Below are positions 27,813-36,838 of a DNA stretch of 64,000 nt, piece by piece. A program made the position numbers and the translations under genes. The notes beneath the pieces were generated by a model, which had not been told where the DNA came from, made no database searches, and worked only from the letters and a program-made list of their open reading frames with translations. Origin of the DNA: Candidatus Eisenbacteria bacterium (GTDB taxonomy: Bacteria > Eisenbacteria > RBG-16-71-46 > JAFGJU01); assembly GCA_026388185.1 (NCBI GenBank), contig JAPLKG010000004.1, positions 1 through 64,000 of the forward strand. The letters are read 5' to 3'. How positions within the stretch are numbered: the stretch's first letter is position 1; the number at the start of each line of letters is the position of its first letter.

Positions 27813-27816
27813 GAAT

Positions 27817-28212
27817 ATGTCAAAGGGGAAGATTCTAGTAGTGGATGATGAAGTCTATATCGTCCACATACTGGACTTCAGCCTAGGCATGGAAGGTTAT
27901 GAGGTTGTAACTGCGCTGGACGGCGAGCAAGCGCTCGGCAAGGTCAAGGCAGAAAGACCCGACCTCATAGTTCTAGACATCATGATGCCTAAGCTAGACG
28001 GATACGAAACGTGCAAGATACTCAAGGCTGACCCCGAGACAAAGCACATTCCGGTGATTCTTCTATCTGCGAAGGGAAGAAATGTTGACCAACAGATGGG
28101 CTTCCAGGTCGGGGCTGACGACTACATCACCAAGCCATTCAGCCCGAGGAAGCTTGTCGAGAGAATAAGTCTGATCCTCGGTCAACCCACCGCGCAACAG
28201 GCTGCGAGTTAG
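27817..28212 (+). CDS. single-domain response regulator
   Basis: 131 residues, receiver only. ILVVDDEVYI, phospho-Asp in LIVLDIMMPKLDGYE, and ITKPFSPRKL with the conserved Lys are intact. GGAGG precedes the start. With no output domain it probably acts by protein contact or relays phosphate, and by position it is the cognate partner of the kinase just upstream. Confidence 0.92.
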   Translation: MSKGKILVVDDEVYIVHILDFSLGMEGYEVVTALDGEQALGKVKAERPDLIVLDIMMPKLDGYETCKILKADPETKHIPVILLSAKGRNVDQQMGFQVGADDYITKPFSPRKLVERISLILGQPTAQQAAS

Positions 28213-28541
28213 CCGGACAGGGGGCATTATGCAGGGACTGCGAACGAGAACCGCGGCTGTTTGGCCTGAAAGAGTCGGCCCGGCCATCAAGCACTTCATT
28301 GCGGATCTCGCTACTGCAAGAATCCCAAACTTGGTCCTCTGTCCGGTTTCCGTCTGTCATTTCCTTCCGCCCGAGGGTCGCATAGATACTCGCGACCATC
28401 CAGAACCCAGTACTCTACGCTGAGAATCGCAGGGACACCTGCGATCATCCCTCACCCAGTCTTTCGAAGCCGCTCTCCTCTCTATCCTCCCTGTACACAA
28501 CTTCCTTGTGTTTGGTGAGACTCAACGATAAACTCGACTCC
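28213..28541. other. intergenic region with small hairpin
   Basis: No gene is seen. A perfect 8-bp stem (ATCGCAGG, GACA, CCTGCGAT; 28426-28445) has no T-run after it, so it is not a classical terminator. Two loosely similar stretches ending in ACCCAGT flank it. Confidence 0.4.
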
Positions 28542-30638
28542 GTGGCAGAAAACGAGTACGTACAAGTAGCCTTTCCAATACCAATTCTCGACACCTTCAC
28601 TTACATCGTGCCTGAGCACCTTAGGGGCAAGGTTGTGCCGGGTTCTCACATCACAGCCTTTCTCGGCAGGCGCAGGCTCTCCGGATTTGTCGTCGGCACC
28701 GAACCGCGCAGTGAGCTCAAAAGCGTGAGACCGATCGAATCGCTCGTAAGGCCGGAGCCCGCCATCGACGCTACCACGCTCGAGCTTGCAGGAAAGGTTG
28801 CGGACTACTATCTGTGCCCGTTGGGAGAGATTCTGGCCGCCGCGTATCCCGCCCACGCCGACAAGGGTTTGCGTACTCAGGCCAAAGGGGAAGGAGCGCC
28901 TGGCGACGAGACTGTCGCCGGGGCGATCAGCGGGATCGAGGTGGGGCGCAGGATGGGGACAGTCAGCGGGACGACAGTCGGGCGTAGGGTCGCGGTTTCC
29001 TCCAAAGACTTCCCGCGCGACCACGATATGGAATCGGATTTGGCGACATATTTTAAGCCACTCCTCGACGCCTCCGGACGAGGAGCACATCGCGTCTTTC
29101 TCCTCACTTTGCCAGACCGAGTTCGAGAGAGAATGTATCCCTTCTTAGTCAGTCAGGTCAGACAGGCCGGTGGAAGTGTGATCTTTCTGGTACCGGAGAT
29201 CTCTGCCTCCGGTGACCTGGTGGAGCTCTTGAAAGAGCGCTTCGGGGACGAAGTGGCGCTCTTCCACAGTAGGCTCAAAATCTCGGAGAGAAAGGCAATC
29301 TGGGAGAATACTCGCTCCGGCATGCTGAGAGTTCTAATCGGAACACGCTCGGCAGTCTTTCTTCCCGCTCAAGACCTCAGGCTTATTGTTGTTGAAGACG
29401 AGCATGCTGAGCCGTTCAAGCAGGAAGAAACGCCGCGCTACAACGCGAGAGACGTGGCCATTATGAGAAGCCGCCTCGCCGGAATACCTCTGTTGCTGGC
29501 TTCCGCCACGCCTTCCGTTGAGAGTTTCTGGGCCGTCAGGCAAGGCGAGTTTGAGCTTCTCGGCGGTGCACCTCTCAAGGCGACCCAGCCAGGAATCAAC
29601 GTCGTTGACATGAGGAACAGGGAGAACGTGATTCCCCAATCGGAGGAGCTTTCCGTGCCTCTCATTTCGGCAATGGAGAAAGCGCTCGAAGCCCGCAAGC
29701 GAGTCCTGCTTTTCTTGAATCGGCGGGGGTTCCACAGGTGGGTGCAGTGCCAGGAATGCGGATTCCTGGAAGTCTGTCCGCGTTGCGAGCTTCCTCTCAT
29801 CTTTCACTCTGACACCAAGAAGATGGCTTGCCACCACTGCTCCCACGAGATGGAAGCACCGTCCTCTTGCGGAAAATGCGGCGGCACCCGCTTTCGATAC
29901 GTCGGGGCAGGCGTGGAAAAAGTGCAGACCAGACTCAAGAGATTCTTCCCCGACGCCAAAGTGGCGAGGATCGATCTTGACTCTGCAAGAACCAGAGCCG
30001 AAGCAGTTCGGATCGCCGGGAATTTCTCGGGAGGCGAGCTCGACATTCTCATCGGAACGACGATGGTGACCAAGGGGCTGGATCTGGGCGAGATCTCTCT
30101 TGCGGGGGTGATTCACGCGGAGGCGCAGCTCAACTTGCCCGATTTCAGGTCGGGAGAAAGGGCCTTTCAGCTTCTCTCGGACGTTGTGTCTTTGGTAGGA
30201 GACACATCCGGCGAGGTCATCATCCAGACTTTCAACCCCGACCATCACAGTGTGCGGGCGATATCGCAGCACGAGCCCGGCCTTTTCTACGAACAAGAGT
30301 TGAAAGAGCGAGAAGAGCTTGGCTACCCCCCCTTCTCCACGTTGATTGATTTCCACGTGAGTGGTCCCAAGGAGCCGCAAGTCGTGAAAGTAGTGAAGCA
30401 GATGAGCACTCGCGTCGCGTCTGTCTGCGACAAGGCCGGGGAGGCGATTCACGTCTTGGGGCCGTCTCCTGCAGTTCCCGCCAGGCTCAAGGGACGCTTC
30501 CGCTGGCACATGAGTATGAGGGGCCAAGCGCGGGATGACGTCGTCGATGCGGCGAAGGAAATCCTGTCGGAGTTCGGTGGAAAGCATGAGGTAGCAGGAG
30601 TTACCATAAGTGTAGACGTGGACCCGGTGGGGAGTTAG
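28542..30638 (+). CDS. priA: PriA-like primosomal protein, ATPase motifs lost
   Basis: About 698 residues. PriA normally restarts stalled forks by loading DnaB. The N-terminal DNA-binding domain (VAFPIPILDTFTYIVP), the eight Zn-binding Cys (CQECGFLEVCPRCE, ACHHC, CGKCGG) and the C-terminal domain are present. The Walker A loop, usually GxTGSGKT, reads LLTLPDRVRERM, and the motif VI Arg pair, usually QVAGRAGR, reads DVVSLVGD; motif II is VEDEH. It should therefore not hydrolyse ATP, as also known for actinobacterial PriA, and may act as a structural loader. The GTG at 28542 is a guess; the frame extends to 28506. Confidence 0.88.
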   Translation: MAENEYVQVAFPIPILDTFTYIVPEHLRGKVVPGSHITAFLGRRRLSGFVVGTEPRSELKSVRPIESLVRPEPAIDATTLELAGKVADYYLCPLGEILAAAYPAHADKGLRTQAKGEGAPGDETVAGAISGIEVGRRMGTVSGTTVGRRVAVSSKDFPRDHDMESDLATYFKPLLDASGRGAHRVFLLTLPDRVRERMYPFLVSQVRQAGGSVIFLVPEISASGDLVELLKERFGDEVALFHSRLKISERKAIWENTRSGMLRVLIGTRSAVFLPAQDLRLIVVEDEHAEPFKQEETPRYNARDVAIMRSRLAGIPLLLASATPSVESFWAVRQGEFELLGGAPLKATQPGINVVDMRNRENVIPQSEELSVPLISAMEKALEARKRVLLFLNRRGFHRWVQCQECGFLEVCPRCELPLIFHSDTKKMACHHCSHEMEAPSSCGKCGGTRFRYVGAGVEKVQTRLKRFFPDAKVARIDLDSARTRAEAVRIAGNFSGGELDILIGTTMVTKGLDLGEISLAGVIHAEAQLNLPDFRSGERAFQLLSDVVSLVGDTSGEVIIQTFNPDHHSVRAISQHEPGLFYEQELKEREELGYPPFSTLIDFHVSGPKEPQVVKVVKQMSTRVASVCDKAGEAIHVLGPSPAVPARLKGRFRWHMSMRGQARDDVVDAAKEILSEFGGKHEVAGVTISVDVDPVGS

Positions 30639-30643
30639 TCCGC

Positions 30644-30672
30644 TTGACAGTCTGCCCGGCCGGGTGTAGGCT
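30644..30672 (+). promoter_or_regulatory. sigma70-type promoter
   Basis: Consensus TTGACA (30644-30649), 17 bases, TAGGCT (30667-30672). It begins just after the priA stop and would drive the HD-domain gene and perhaps the TPR and KARI-like genes. Confidence 0.65.
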
Positions 30673-30718
30673 ATAGCGATTTCTTTTCGTGCATCACCCT
30701 TGCGGCTGGCGCCGCCGG

Positions 30719-31423
30719 ATGAGCTTTAGAGAGTGGCTTCCCTGGGTCAGGTGGTCAAGAAAATTGGTTACGCTTGAACAAGTCAGGCTATATCCCACAG
30801 TGAGGGCCTTGATCGAGAAGGCCGACAAGCAACTGGGTGTAATAGGTTACACCGAGCACGGCGAACGGCATGCAGGCCTCGTTGCCAATATCTCGTCCAA
30901 CATTCTCAAGCGACTGGGACGGCCTGAGCGCGTGGCAGAACTCGCTTCCGTCGCCGGTTATCTGCACGACATCGGCAACGTCATCAATCGGCAATATCAC
31001 GCCCAATCAGGTGCAGTCATAGCGTTTACTGTCCTGAGAGAACTCGACATGCCCATCGACGAAGTGGCGGAGATCATCGCGGCGATAGGCAACCACCACG
31101 AGGAGCAGGGCGAATCGGTCAGCGACATAAGTGCCGCGATCATCCTCGCAGACAAGAGCGACGTCCACCGGACGCGGGTGCGAGCCCCCGGAACGATCCT
31201 ACTTGATATCCACGACAGGGTGAATTACGCCGCGAAGAACTCTTTTTTGAGGGTTCATGAAAACAAGAAGCTGATTTCTCTCGAGGTCACGATTGACACC
31301 TCGATTTCCCAGGTGATGGAGTATTTCGAAATTTTCCTTTCCCGTATGTTGGTGTCTCGAAAAGCCGCCAATTTTCTCTCTTGCTCTTTCGAGCTCATCA
31401 TTAACGACAACAAGATGTTGTAG
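30719..31423 (+). CDS. HD-domain phosphohydrolase-like protein
   Basis: About 234 residues. The ATG at 30719 gives a 40-base leader from the promoter above; a GTG at 30689 would leave only 10. The HD core is HGERHAGLVAN, YLHDIGNVINRQYHAQSG, GNHHEEQ and LADKSDVHR. A polar C-terminal domain follows with no motif I know. HD proteins hydrolyse phosphate esters of nucleotides or related messengers; the substrate cannot be told. No signal peptide. Confidence 0.8.
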   Translation: MSFREWLPWVRWSRKLVTLEQVRLYPTVRALIEKADKQLGVIGYTEHGERHAGLVANISSNILKRLGRPERVAELASVAGYLHDIGNVINRQYHAQSGAVIAFTVLRELDMPIDEVAEIIAAIGNHHEEQGESVSDISAAIILADKSDVHRTRVRAPGTILLDIHDRVNYAAKNSFLRVHENKKLISLEVTIDTSISQVMEYFEIFLSRMLVSRKAANFLSCSFELIINDNKML

Positions 31424-31537
31424 GCGCCGGTCTCGGCCTTCTTGATTCCTTGTTGGAGCGGCATCAGCGTTGAAGAGGCTTCGAGGCGTTTGCGAAGCCT
31501 CCTGACATAGACCTTAACCCTATCTTGGAGGAGAAGG

Positions 31538-32899
31538 ATGAAAGCGATTCTCAAATCCATCGTGGCGGTAATTGCCTTTTCTCTTGCGGCGACCGGGACT
31601 CTGATCCTGAGCGGGTGTGGGCAGAATCCTCATCTCTCGGGAGGCAGGCTTTACCTGAGTCAAAAGATTTACCCGAAGGCCGTAAGAGAGCTGGAACTGG
31701 CGGTGCAGGAAGAACCGAAGAACGGACTTGCTCATCTCGAGTTGGCAAGGGCCTACGCCGAGCTCGACTCGACAAAGAAGGCCGGACTGCACTTCGACGA
31801 AGCCGCTCAAGTTGAGCCCAAGCGCAAGAAGGACTCAGACATCAACAGGAAGCACTACGCGATTCTGCATTTCAATGAAGGCTTGAGGCTGTCCCAACAG
31901 GAACAGAAGTTCGACGAGGCCGCGGTGGAGTTCGAAAAGGCGATAGATCTTGACGCAAGCGATGCGGGCACTTACATGAATCTGGGTTTCGCTTACGGTC
32001 AAATTGGCAGGCGCGAGGACGCTCATGCTGCGTACGAGAAGGCCATCGTGCTGTACGAGAAGGTGATACAACTGAACGCCGCCGATCCGATCGCTTACAA
32101 GAATCTGGGTCTGGCATATGCACAACTCGGCCGGCACGATGAAGCCAGTGCCATGTTCGAGAAGGCCGCCGCCCTTGCACCGACAGACGAAAAAGTGAAG
32201 AAGAACCTCGCGACAGTCTACATAGAGCGCGGCAACGACAACTTCAAGAAGGAGAACTACGCGGAGGCTATCAAGTCCTACGAGAAGGCCCTGGGACTCG
32301 GAAGTGACAGCGTCAACGTCATGTTCCAGCTCGGGAACTGCTATTTCCAGCAAGCTGCTGCAGAGACGAGCGCGGCTACCGCAAATGCCCTGTTTGAGAA
32401 ATCCGGGAGCTTCTACGAGAACGTGCTGAGAAAGTCACCCGATGACATCGACGCCATGACCAATCTGGGCATGGTCGAATTCAGACTTGACAGAATGGCT
32501 GAGGCGATTCAGTTGTTGCGCAACGTTGAAGAGCGAGACCCAAAGGCTCACGAAGTCCACAAGATACTGGGGGGCGCCTACGCCAGGACCGGAGAGAAGG
32601 AAATGGCGGTGACCGAGATTGTCTTCTCGAAAGCCCTTGATCCCAACAGGGGAAAGCGCACGAGCGATTTGGACAGCTGGCTTTCTCCGGATGGTTTGAA
32701 GGCGAGGTATGGCGACACCTCAGAGGTCGCGAAAGTCATTCAGGAGAGAGGTGTTCCCCAAGAGGTTTATGTTTACGAGGAGTCGGGCAGCCTGGTGGAA
32801 ACCTGGTTCTATTGGTCACAGGGGAAGGCCATGTATTTTGTGAACGGCAGGATTCCTCCCAAGAGCGAGTTCACTTTCTTTCCCATTGTAGAGAAGTGA
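31538..32899 (+). CDS. TPR-repeat lipoprotein
   Basis: 453 residues. The signal peptide ends in the lipobox LSGC (Cys27), so the protein should be anchored to a membrane facing the periplasm. Eight or so TPR units follow (AVRELELAVQEEPKNGLAHL; NLGLAYAQLGRHDEASAMFE). The last ~100 residues form another domain (VYVYEESGSLVETWFYWSQG, FVNGRIPPKSEF) like a small SmpA/Bam-type beta unit. It may serve envelope assembly as a scaffold. GGAGGAG precedes the ATG. The KARI-like gene starts one base later. Confidence 0.85.
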   Translation: MKAILKSIVAVIAFSLAATGTLILSGCGQNPHLSGGRLYLSQKIYPKAVRELELAVQEEPKNGLAHLELARAYAELDSTKKAGLHFDEAAQVEPKRKKDSDINRKHYAILHFNEGLRLSQQEQKFDEAAVEFEKAIDLDASDAGTYMNLGFAYGQIGRREDAHAAYEKAIVLYEKVIQLNAADPIAYKNLGLAYAQLGRHDEASAMFEKAAALAPTDEKVKKNLATVYIERGNDNFKKENYAEAIKSYEKALGLGSDSVNVMFQLGNCYFQQAAAETSAATANALFEKSGSFYENVLRKSPDDIDAMTNLGMVEFRLDRMAEAIQLLRNVEERDPKAHEVHKILGGAYARTGEKEMAVTEIVFSKALDPNRGKRTSDLDSWLSPDGLKARYGDTSEVAKVIQERGVPQEVYVYEESGSLVETWFYWSQGKAMYFVNGRIPPKSEFTFFPIVEK

Positions 32900-32900
32900 C

Positions 32901-33884
32901 GTGGCCAAGTTCTACCTAGACGCTGACTGCGATAGATCCCTGCTCGAGGGCAAGACGGTCGCGGTTGTCGGTTACGGCAGCCAGGGGCGCGCTCAGACGC
33001 TGAATCTTCGTGACAGCGGGCAGACGGTGAGAGTGGGGCTGAGAGAAGGGAGCGCTTCTCGCGCGAAAGCAAGAAGCGAGAGTGTCGATGTAGCGACTAT
33101 CGAAGAGGCCGTCAGGGACGCGGATGTGGTCTCCCTCCTCATCCCGGATGAGGTGCACGGACCGTCTTTTAAAGAGCGCATAGCGCCGCACATGAAGGAA
33201 GGCGCCGCCCTGTGTCTGGCCCACGGGCTCAGCGTTCACTTCGGGCTTTTCGAACCCACGAAGAACATAGACGTAATCATGGTTGCGCCTTTGGGAGCAG
33301 GAAATCTCCTCAGGCGCCTTTACCAAGAAAACAAGGGTCTCCCCAGCTACGTCGCTGTACACCAGGACCGCAGCGGAGAAGCTCTCAAGATTGCCCTCGC
33401 TTATGCATCCTTGGCGGGTTGTGCAAGACCGGGGATGATCGAGACGACCTTCAAGGAAGAAACCGAGGTGGATCTTTTTGGCGAGCAGGCGGTTCTCTGC
33501 GGTGGGTTGAGCTTCCTGTTGCTTCGCGCATTTGACACCCTGGTGCACGCCGGTTATCAGCCTGAAGTGGCATACCTGGAGTGCATCAACCAGCTTAAGG
33601 CTTCGGCGGACTTGATGAGCCTTGTGGGGCTGGAAGGTCTCCCTGACAGCATAAGCAGCCCCGCACTCTACGGTATGCTGACCCGAGGAAAGCGCGTCAT
33701 AGGGGAAGAGGCAAAGCAGGCAATGGGGGAGTTGCTGCGCGAGATTCAATCGGGACAGTTTGTCAGGGAATGGATGAGAGAAGGAACGAGAGACAATCCC
33801 GGAATTCTGAAGTTGATCGAGGGATGGAAATCTCTCAAGATGCACGAGGTGGGTCGCAATCTCAGAAAGTTTACGAGACTCTGA
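32901..33884 (+). CDS. ketol-acid reductoisomerase-like protein, altered active site
   Basis: 327 residues, the length of class I enzymes, from GTG. The NAD(P)-binding start (VVGYGSQGRAQTLNLRDSG), His108 (LAHGLSVHFG), Asp191/Glu195 (DLFGEQAVLCGG), Glu227 and Ser252 (DSISSPALYG) are conserved. But the catalytic Lys131 is Leu and the usual PxxPGH reads PLGAGN; the metal ligand Glu231 is Gln (LECINQLK). IlvC needs both for branched-chain amino acid synthesis, and no ilvB, ilvN, ilvD or leu gene is near. It is better seen as a paralogue with changed chemistry or a non-catalytic role. Confidence 0.75.
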   Translation: MAKFYLDADCDRSLLEGKTVAVVGYGSQGRAQTLNLRDSGQTVRVGLREGSASRAKARSESVDVATIEEAVRDADVVSLLIPDEVHGPSFKERIAPHMKEGAALCLAHGLSVHFGLFEPTKNIDVIMVAPLGAGNLLRRLYQENKGLPSYVAVHQDRSGEALKIALAYASLAGCARPGMIETTFKEETEVDLFGEQAVLCGGLSFLLLRAFDTLVHAGYQPEVAYLECINQLKASADLMSLVGLEGLPDSISSPALYGMLTRGKRVIGEEAKQAMGELLREIQSGQFVREWMREGTRDNPGILKLIEGWKSLKMHEVGRNLRKFTRL

Positions 33885-33897
33885 AGCCGACAGTGCG

Positions 33898-33919
33898 GCA
33901 TGTTCGCGAGCGAACATGC
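33898..33919. promoter_or_regulatory. perfect 22-bp inverted repeat
   Basis: GCATGTTCGC, GA, GCGAACATGC. It lies 14 bases past the KARI-like stop and 36 bases before the rho -35 box. There is no T-run, so it is either an operator or a terminator stem working without one. Confidence 0.5.
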
Positions 33920-33955
33920 TCAGGCAAGGCATGCGCCGTGGCCAAAAATAGTATC

Positions 33956-33984
33956 TTGACAAGTCCATGTTTTCGCCTTAATAT
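33956..33984 (+). promoter_or_regulatory. sigma70-type promoter of rho
   Basis: Consensus TTGACA (33956-33961), 17 bases, TAATAT (33979-33984). The only gene downstream is rho. Confidence 0.75.
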
Positions 33985-34256
33985 AGTCGGCGACGATCTG
34001 GCAATAAACCTGTCCGGAGTTTTTCTTGCCTGTCGGCCTCGTTACTGTCTCTCGTGAGTGGCATCATTTGTGCTTAATTTGTGGTGGGGGCTGTGTCCCA
34101 GTTCCAAGATCCTCATGGCTTACTCTTAGTGCAATGAACCCCTTCGAGATAACTCATTATTTTCTTCACCAGAAGGTTTCTTAGACCCATCAGTATGTGA
34201 CACCAATTACTTTTTCCATCTTGTCTTGTGCGGTCCGAAAGTGAGGAGTATGACGT

Positions 34257-35504
34257 ATGGGCATCGCGGAAATGAAGGGCAAAACGGTTCCTGAGCTGGT
34301 CCAAGCAGCACAGGAGCTAAACATCGCTGGCGCCAGCGGAATGCGCAAGCAGGAACTCATGTTCAAGATTCTGGAGGCTCAGACCCAGAAGAACGGCTTG
34401 ATTTTTGCCGAAGGCGTGCTTGAGATTCTGTCAGAAGGATACGGCTTCCTTAGGTCGCCAGACTACAACTACCTGCCTGGACCGGATGACATTTATGTCT
34501 CACCCTCACAGATAAAGAGGTTTGACTTGAGGACGGGTGACACCGTCTCCGGTCAGGTCAGACCTCCCAAGGATGGGGAGAGGTACTTTGCGTTGCTGCG
34601 CGTAGAGGCGGTGAATTTCGAGAGCCCCGAAGTTGCAAAGGAGAAGATTCTCTTTGACAACCTGACCCCTCTTTATCCTCAGGAGAAAATCCGGCTTGAG
34701 AACAAGAGCCGGGACATTTCAACCAGGATAATGGACCTCTTGGCGCCGATAGGCAAAGGGCAGAGAGGTCTAATCGTTTCCCCGCCCAGAGCCGGGAAGA
34801 CCATCCTTCTTCAAAAAATCGCCAACAGCGTTACCGAGAATCATCCCGAGATTATTCTCATCGTCCTGTTGATAGACGAGCGGCCCGAGGAAGTCACCGA
34901 CATGGAACGTTCGGTGAACGGAGAGGTCGTCAGTTCGACGTTTGACGAACCGGCGGAACGTCACGTTCAAGTTGCGGAGATGGTTCTCGAGAAGGCGAAG
35001 CGTCTCGTCGAACACAAGAGAGACGTCGTCGTTCTTCTGGACAGCATAACCAGACTGGCCAGGGCGCACAACACCGTGGTTCCTCACAGCGGAAAGATCT
35101 TGTCCGGTGGAGTCGATGCAAACGCTCTGCAAAAACCCAAGAGATTTTTCGGCGCCGCGCGCAACATAGAAGACGGAGGGAGCCTCACAATTGTCGCCAC
35201 GGCCCTGGTCGAAACGGGAAGCCGCATGGACGAGGTCATCTTCGAAGAATTCAAGGGCACGGGCAACATGGAACTCGTGCTCGACAGGCGTCTGAGCGAC
35301 AAGAGAATATTCCCCGCCCTGGATATCAACAAGTCCGGGACGAGGCACGAAGAGTTGCTGCTGTCACCGGAGGAACTGAACAAGATCTGGATATTGAGGA
35401 AGTTCCTCAACGAGCTTAACTCCGTTGAAGCGATGGAATTCCTCGTGGACAAGATGGGCCAGACAAAAACCAACAAGAAATTCCTTGAATCCATGAACAC
35501 TTAG
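34257..35504 (+). CDS. rho: transcription termination factor Rho
   Basis: 415 residues. N-terminal helix bundle ([20 protein letters not shown]), RNA-binding fold with [13 protein letters not shown], Walker A SPPRAGKT, Walker [15 protein letters not shown] and the Q/R-loop regions are intact. Rho is a hexameric RNA translocase that ends transcription. No insertion is seen. GTGAGGAG lies ahead of the start. Confidence 0.97.
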   Translation: MGIAEMKGKTVPELVQAAQELNIAGASGMRKQELMFKILEAQTQKNGLIFAEGVLEILSEGYGFLRSPDYNYLPGPDDIYVSPSQIKRFDLRTGDTVSGQVRPPKDGERYFALLRVEAVNFESPEVAKEKILFDNLTPLYPQEKIRLENKSRDISTRIMDLLAPIGKGQRGLIVSPPRAGKTILLQKIANSVTENHPEIILIVLLIDERPEEVTDMERSVNGEVVSSTFDEPAERHVQVAEMVLEKAKRLVEHKRDVVVLLDSITRLARAHNTVVPHSGKILSGGVDANALQKPKRFFGAARNIEDGGSLTIVATALVETGSRMDEVIFEEFKGTGNMELVLDRRLSDKRIFPALDINKSGTRHEELLLSPEELNKIWILRKFLNELNSVEAMEFLVDKMGQTKTNKKFLESMNT

Positions 35505-35577
35505 CTTCAAGATAGATGGTTCTTGCGCGCGGCCTATTGAGACCGCGGAAGAGAGAGTTTCACTAGGGAGACGCTGA

Positions 35578-35808
35578 ATGAAAAAGGGAATTCACCCACC
35601 GTATCATGACACGAAGATCGTCTGCGTTTGCGGGAACGTCATAGAAACCCGCTCAACGGTAAAGGACATCCGCATAGAAATCTGCTCAAACTGCCACCCA
35701 TTCTTTACGGGCAAGCAGAAGCTTGTTGACACTGCCGGCAGGGTTGAGAGATTCAGGAAGAAATATGCCCGAGGTGCCAAGTCAGGGGAGAGCAGCAAGG
35801 CTAGTTAG
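35578..35808 (+). CDS. rpmE: 50S ribosomal protein L31
   Basis: 76 residues. The zinc-binding form with Cys in VCVCGN and CSNCHPF. The core KGIHPPYHD to [13 protein letters not shown] is typical; the last ten residues are a polar extension. GGGAGACGCTGA precedes the ATG. It overlaps the DUF1385 gene by 44 bases if that gene starts at 35765. Confidence 0.96.
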   Translation: MKKGIHPPYHDTKIVCVCGNVIETRSTVKDIRIEICSNCHPFFTGKQKLVDTAGRVERFRKKYARGAKSGESSKAS

Positions 35809-36838
35809 TCCGAGAGCTCGCCGGCCTGAAAAAAAGTCCATTCCGTTATCCCTGCCGTGCCCTTTCCTGCCAGCTTTAGCTCGTGAGAAAACAGCCGTTG
35901 GTGGCCAGGCAGTCATAGAGGGCGTGATGATGCGCTCGCCGACTGTCGTGGCAACGGCGGTGCGCCGACCCGACGGGGAAATAGCAGTCAGAAAGACAGG
36001 CTTTGTTTCCATTTCCAAGAGAAGAAAGCTACTGGGATTTCCTGTGATCAGGGGAGCCGTCGTCCTGATCGAAACCTTGTCCCTCGGGATAAGTGCGCTC
36101 ACGTACTCGGCCGAGGAGGCCATGCGAGAAGAGGGGACGGGTGGCAGGAAGGCGGCCGGTAGAGATGAGGGCGTCGTGGACAAGGAAGGGAGCGACGGCA
36201 AGGGGGGGGCCGCAGAAAAGAAGCCGGCGAACGAAAAAAGGGCAAGCGTGATGACGAACGCCGGTATAGTCGTGACGGTCATCATCTCCCTCGGGCTAGG
36301 CTTTCTCCTCTTTTTCTACCTGCCCCTTTTCATCGCCGAAAGATTGGGTGTGAAGAGCGGTTTTTGGTTCAATCTCGTCGACGGTGCAGTGAGGCTGGTG
36401 GTGTTCGTCCTTTACATCGCGCTCGTCGGGCTCTGGGGGGAAATGAGAAAGCTCTATCAATATCATGGAGCAGAGCACAAGTCCATATACACCTTCGAGG
36501 CCGGAGAGGAACTGACCGTGGAGAACGCGATGAAGCACAGTACTCTCCACCCCAGGTGTGGGACCAGCTTTCTTCTCGTCGTTGTGGTCGTAAGTCTTGT
36601 CGTGTTCATCGCGCTTGGCAAGCCGGAGAGCTGGGGCGAGCGAGCCGTGCGCTTTCTTTTCGTGCCCGTCATAGCGGGCGTGGCCTTTGAGTTCACCAAG
36701 CTTTCCGGGAAGTACGCAGATAATCCAGTGGCTTCCGTGCTGATCAAGCCGGGATTGTGGCTGCAGAAAATGACTACCAGAGAGCCTGCACCAGAGCAAA
36801 TCGAAGTAGCTCTCAGGGCGCTTCGAGAGGTTCTCTGA
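35765..36838 (+). CDS. DUF1385 membrane protein
   Basis: About 357 residues from the ATG at 35765 with AGGA upstream; a TTG at 35723 is open. The family start is [15 protein letters not shown], and the later [20 protein letters not shown] and [11 protein letters not shown] are hallmarks. Several membrane helices follow. A charged Gly/Lys-rich insertion (~130-175) is unusual. DUF1385 genes commonly sit between rpmE and prfA in many phyla, and the function is unknown. Its TGA shares one base with the prfA ATG. Confidence 0.85.
   Translation: MPEVPSQGRAARLVSPRARRPEKKSIPLSLPCPFLPALAREKTAVGGQAVIEGVMMRSPTVVATAVRRPDGEIAVRKTGFVSISKRRKLLGFPVIRGAVVLIETLSLGISALTYSAEEAMREEGTGGRKAAGRDEGVVDKEGSDGKGGAAEKKPANEKRASVMTNAGIVVTVIISLGLGFLLFFYLPLFIAERLGVKSGFWFNLVDGAVRLVVFVLYIALVGLWGEMRKLYQYHGAEHKSIYTFEAGEELTVENAMKHSTLHPRCGTSFLLVVVVVSLVVFIALGKPESWGERAVRFLFVPVIAGVAFEFTKLSGKYADNPVASVLIKPGLWLQKMTTREPAPEQIEVALRALREVL

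Larger units (their letters stand above)
33885..34256. other. long leader region of rho
   Basis: Holds a perfect inverted repeat and a strong promoter, then about 265 untranslated bases before the rho start. I see no short open frame with a ribosome site in the leader. Rho leaders in other bacteria carry attenuation, so self-regulation is possible. Confidence 0.45.
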
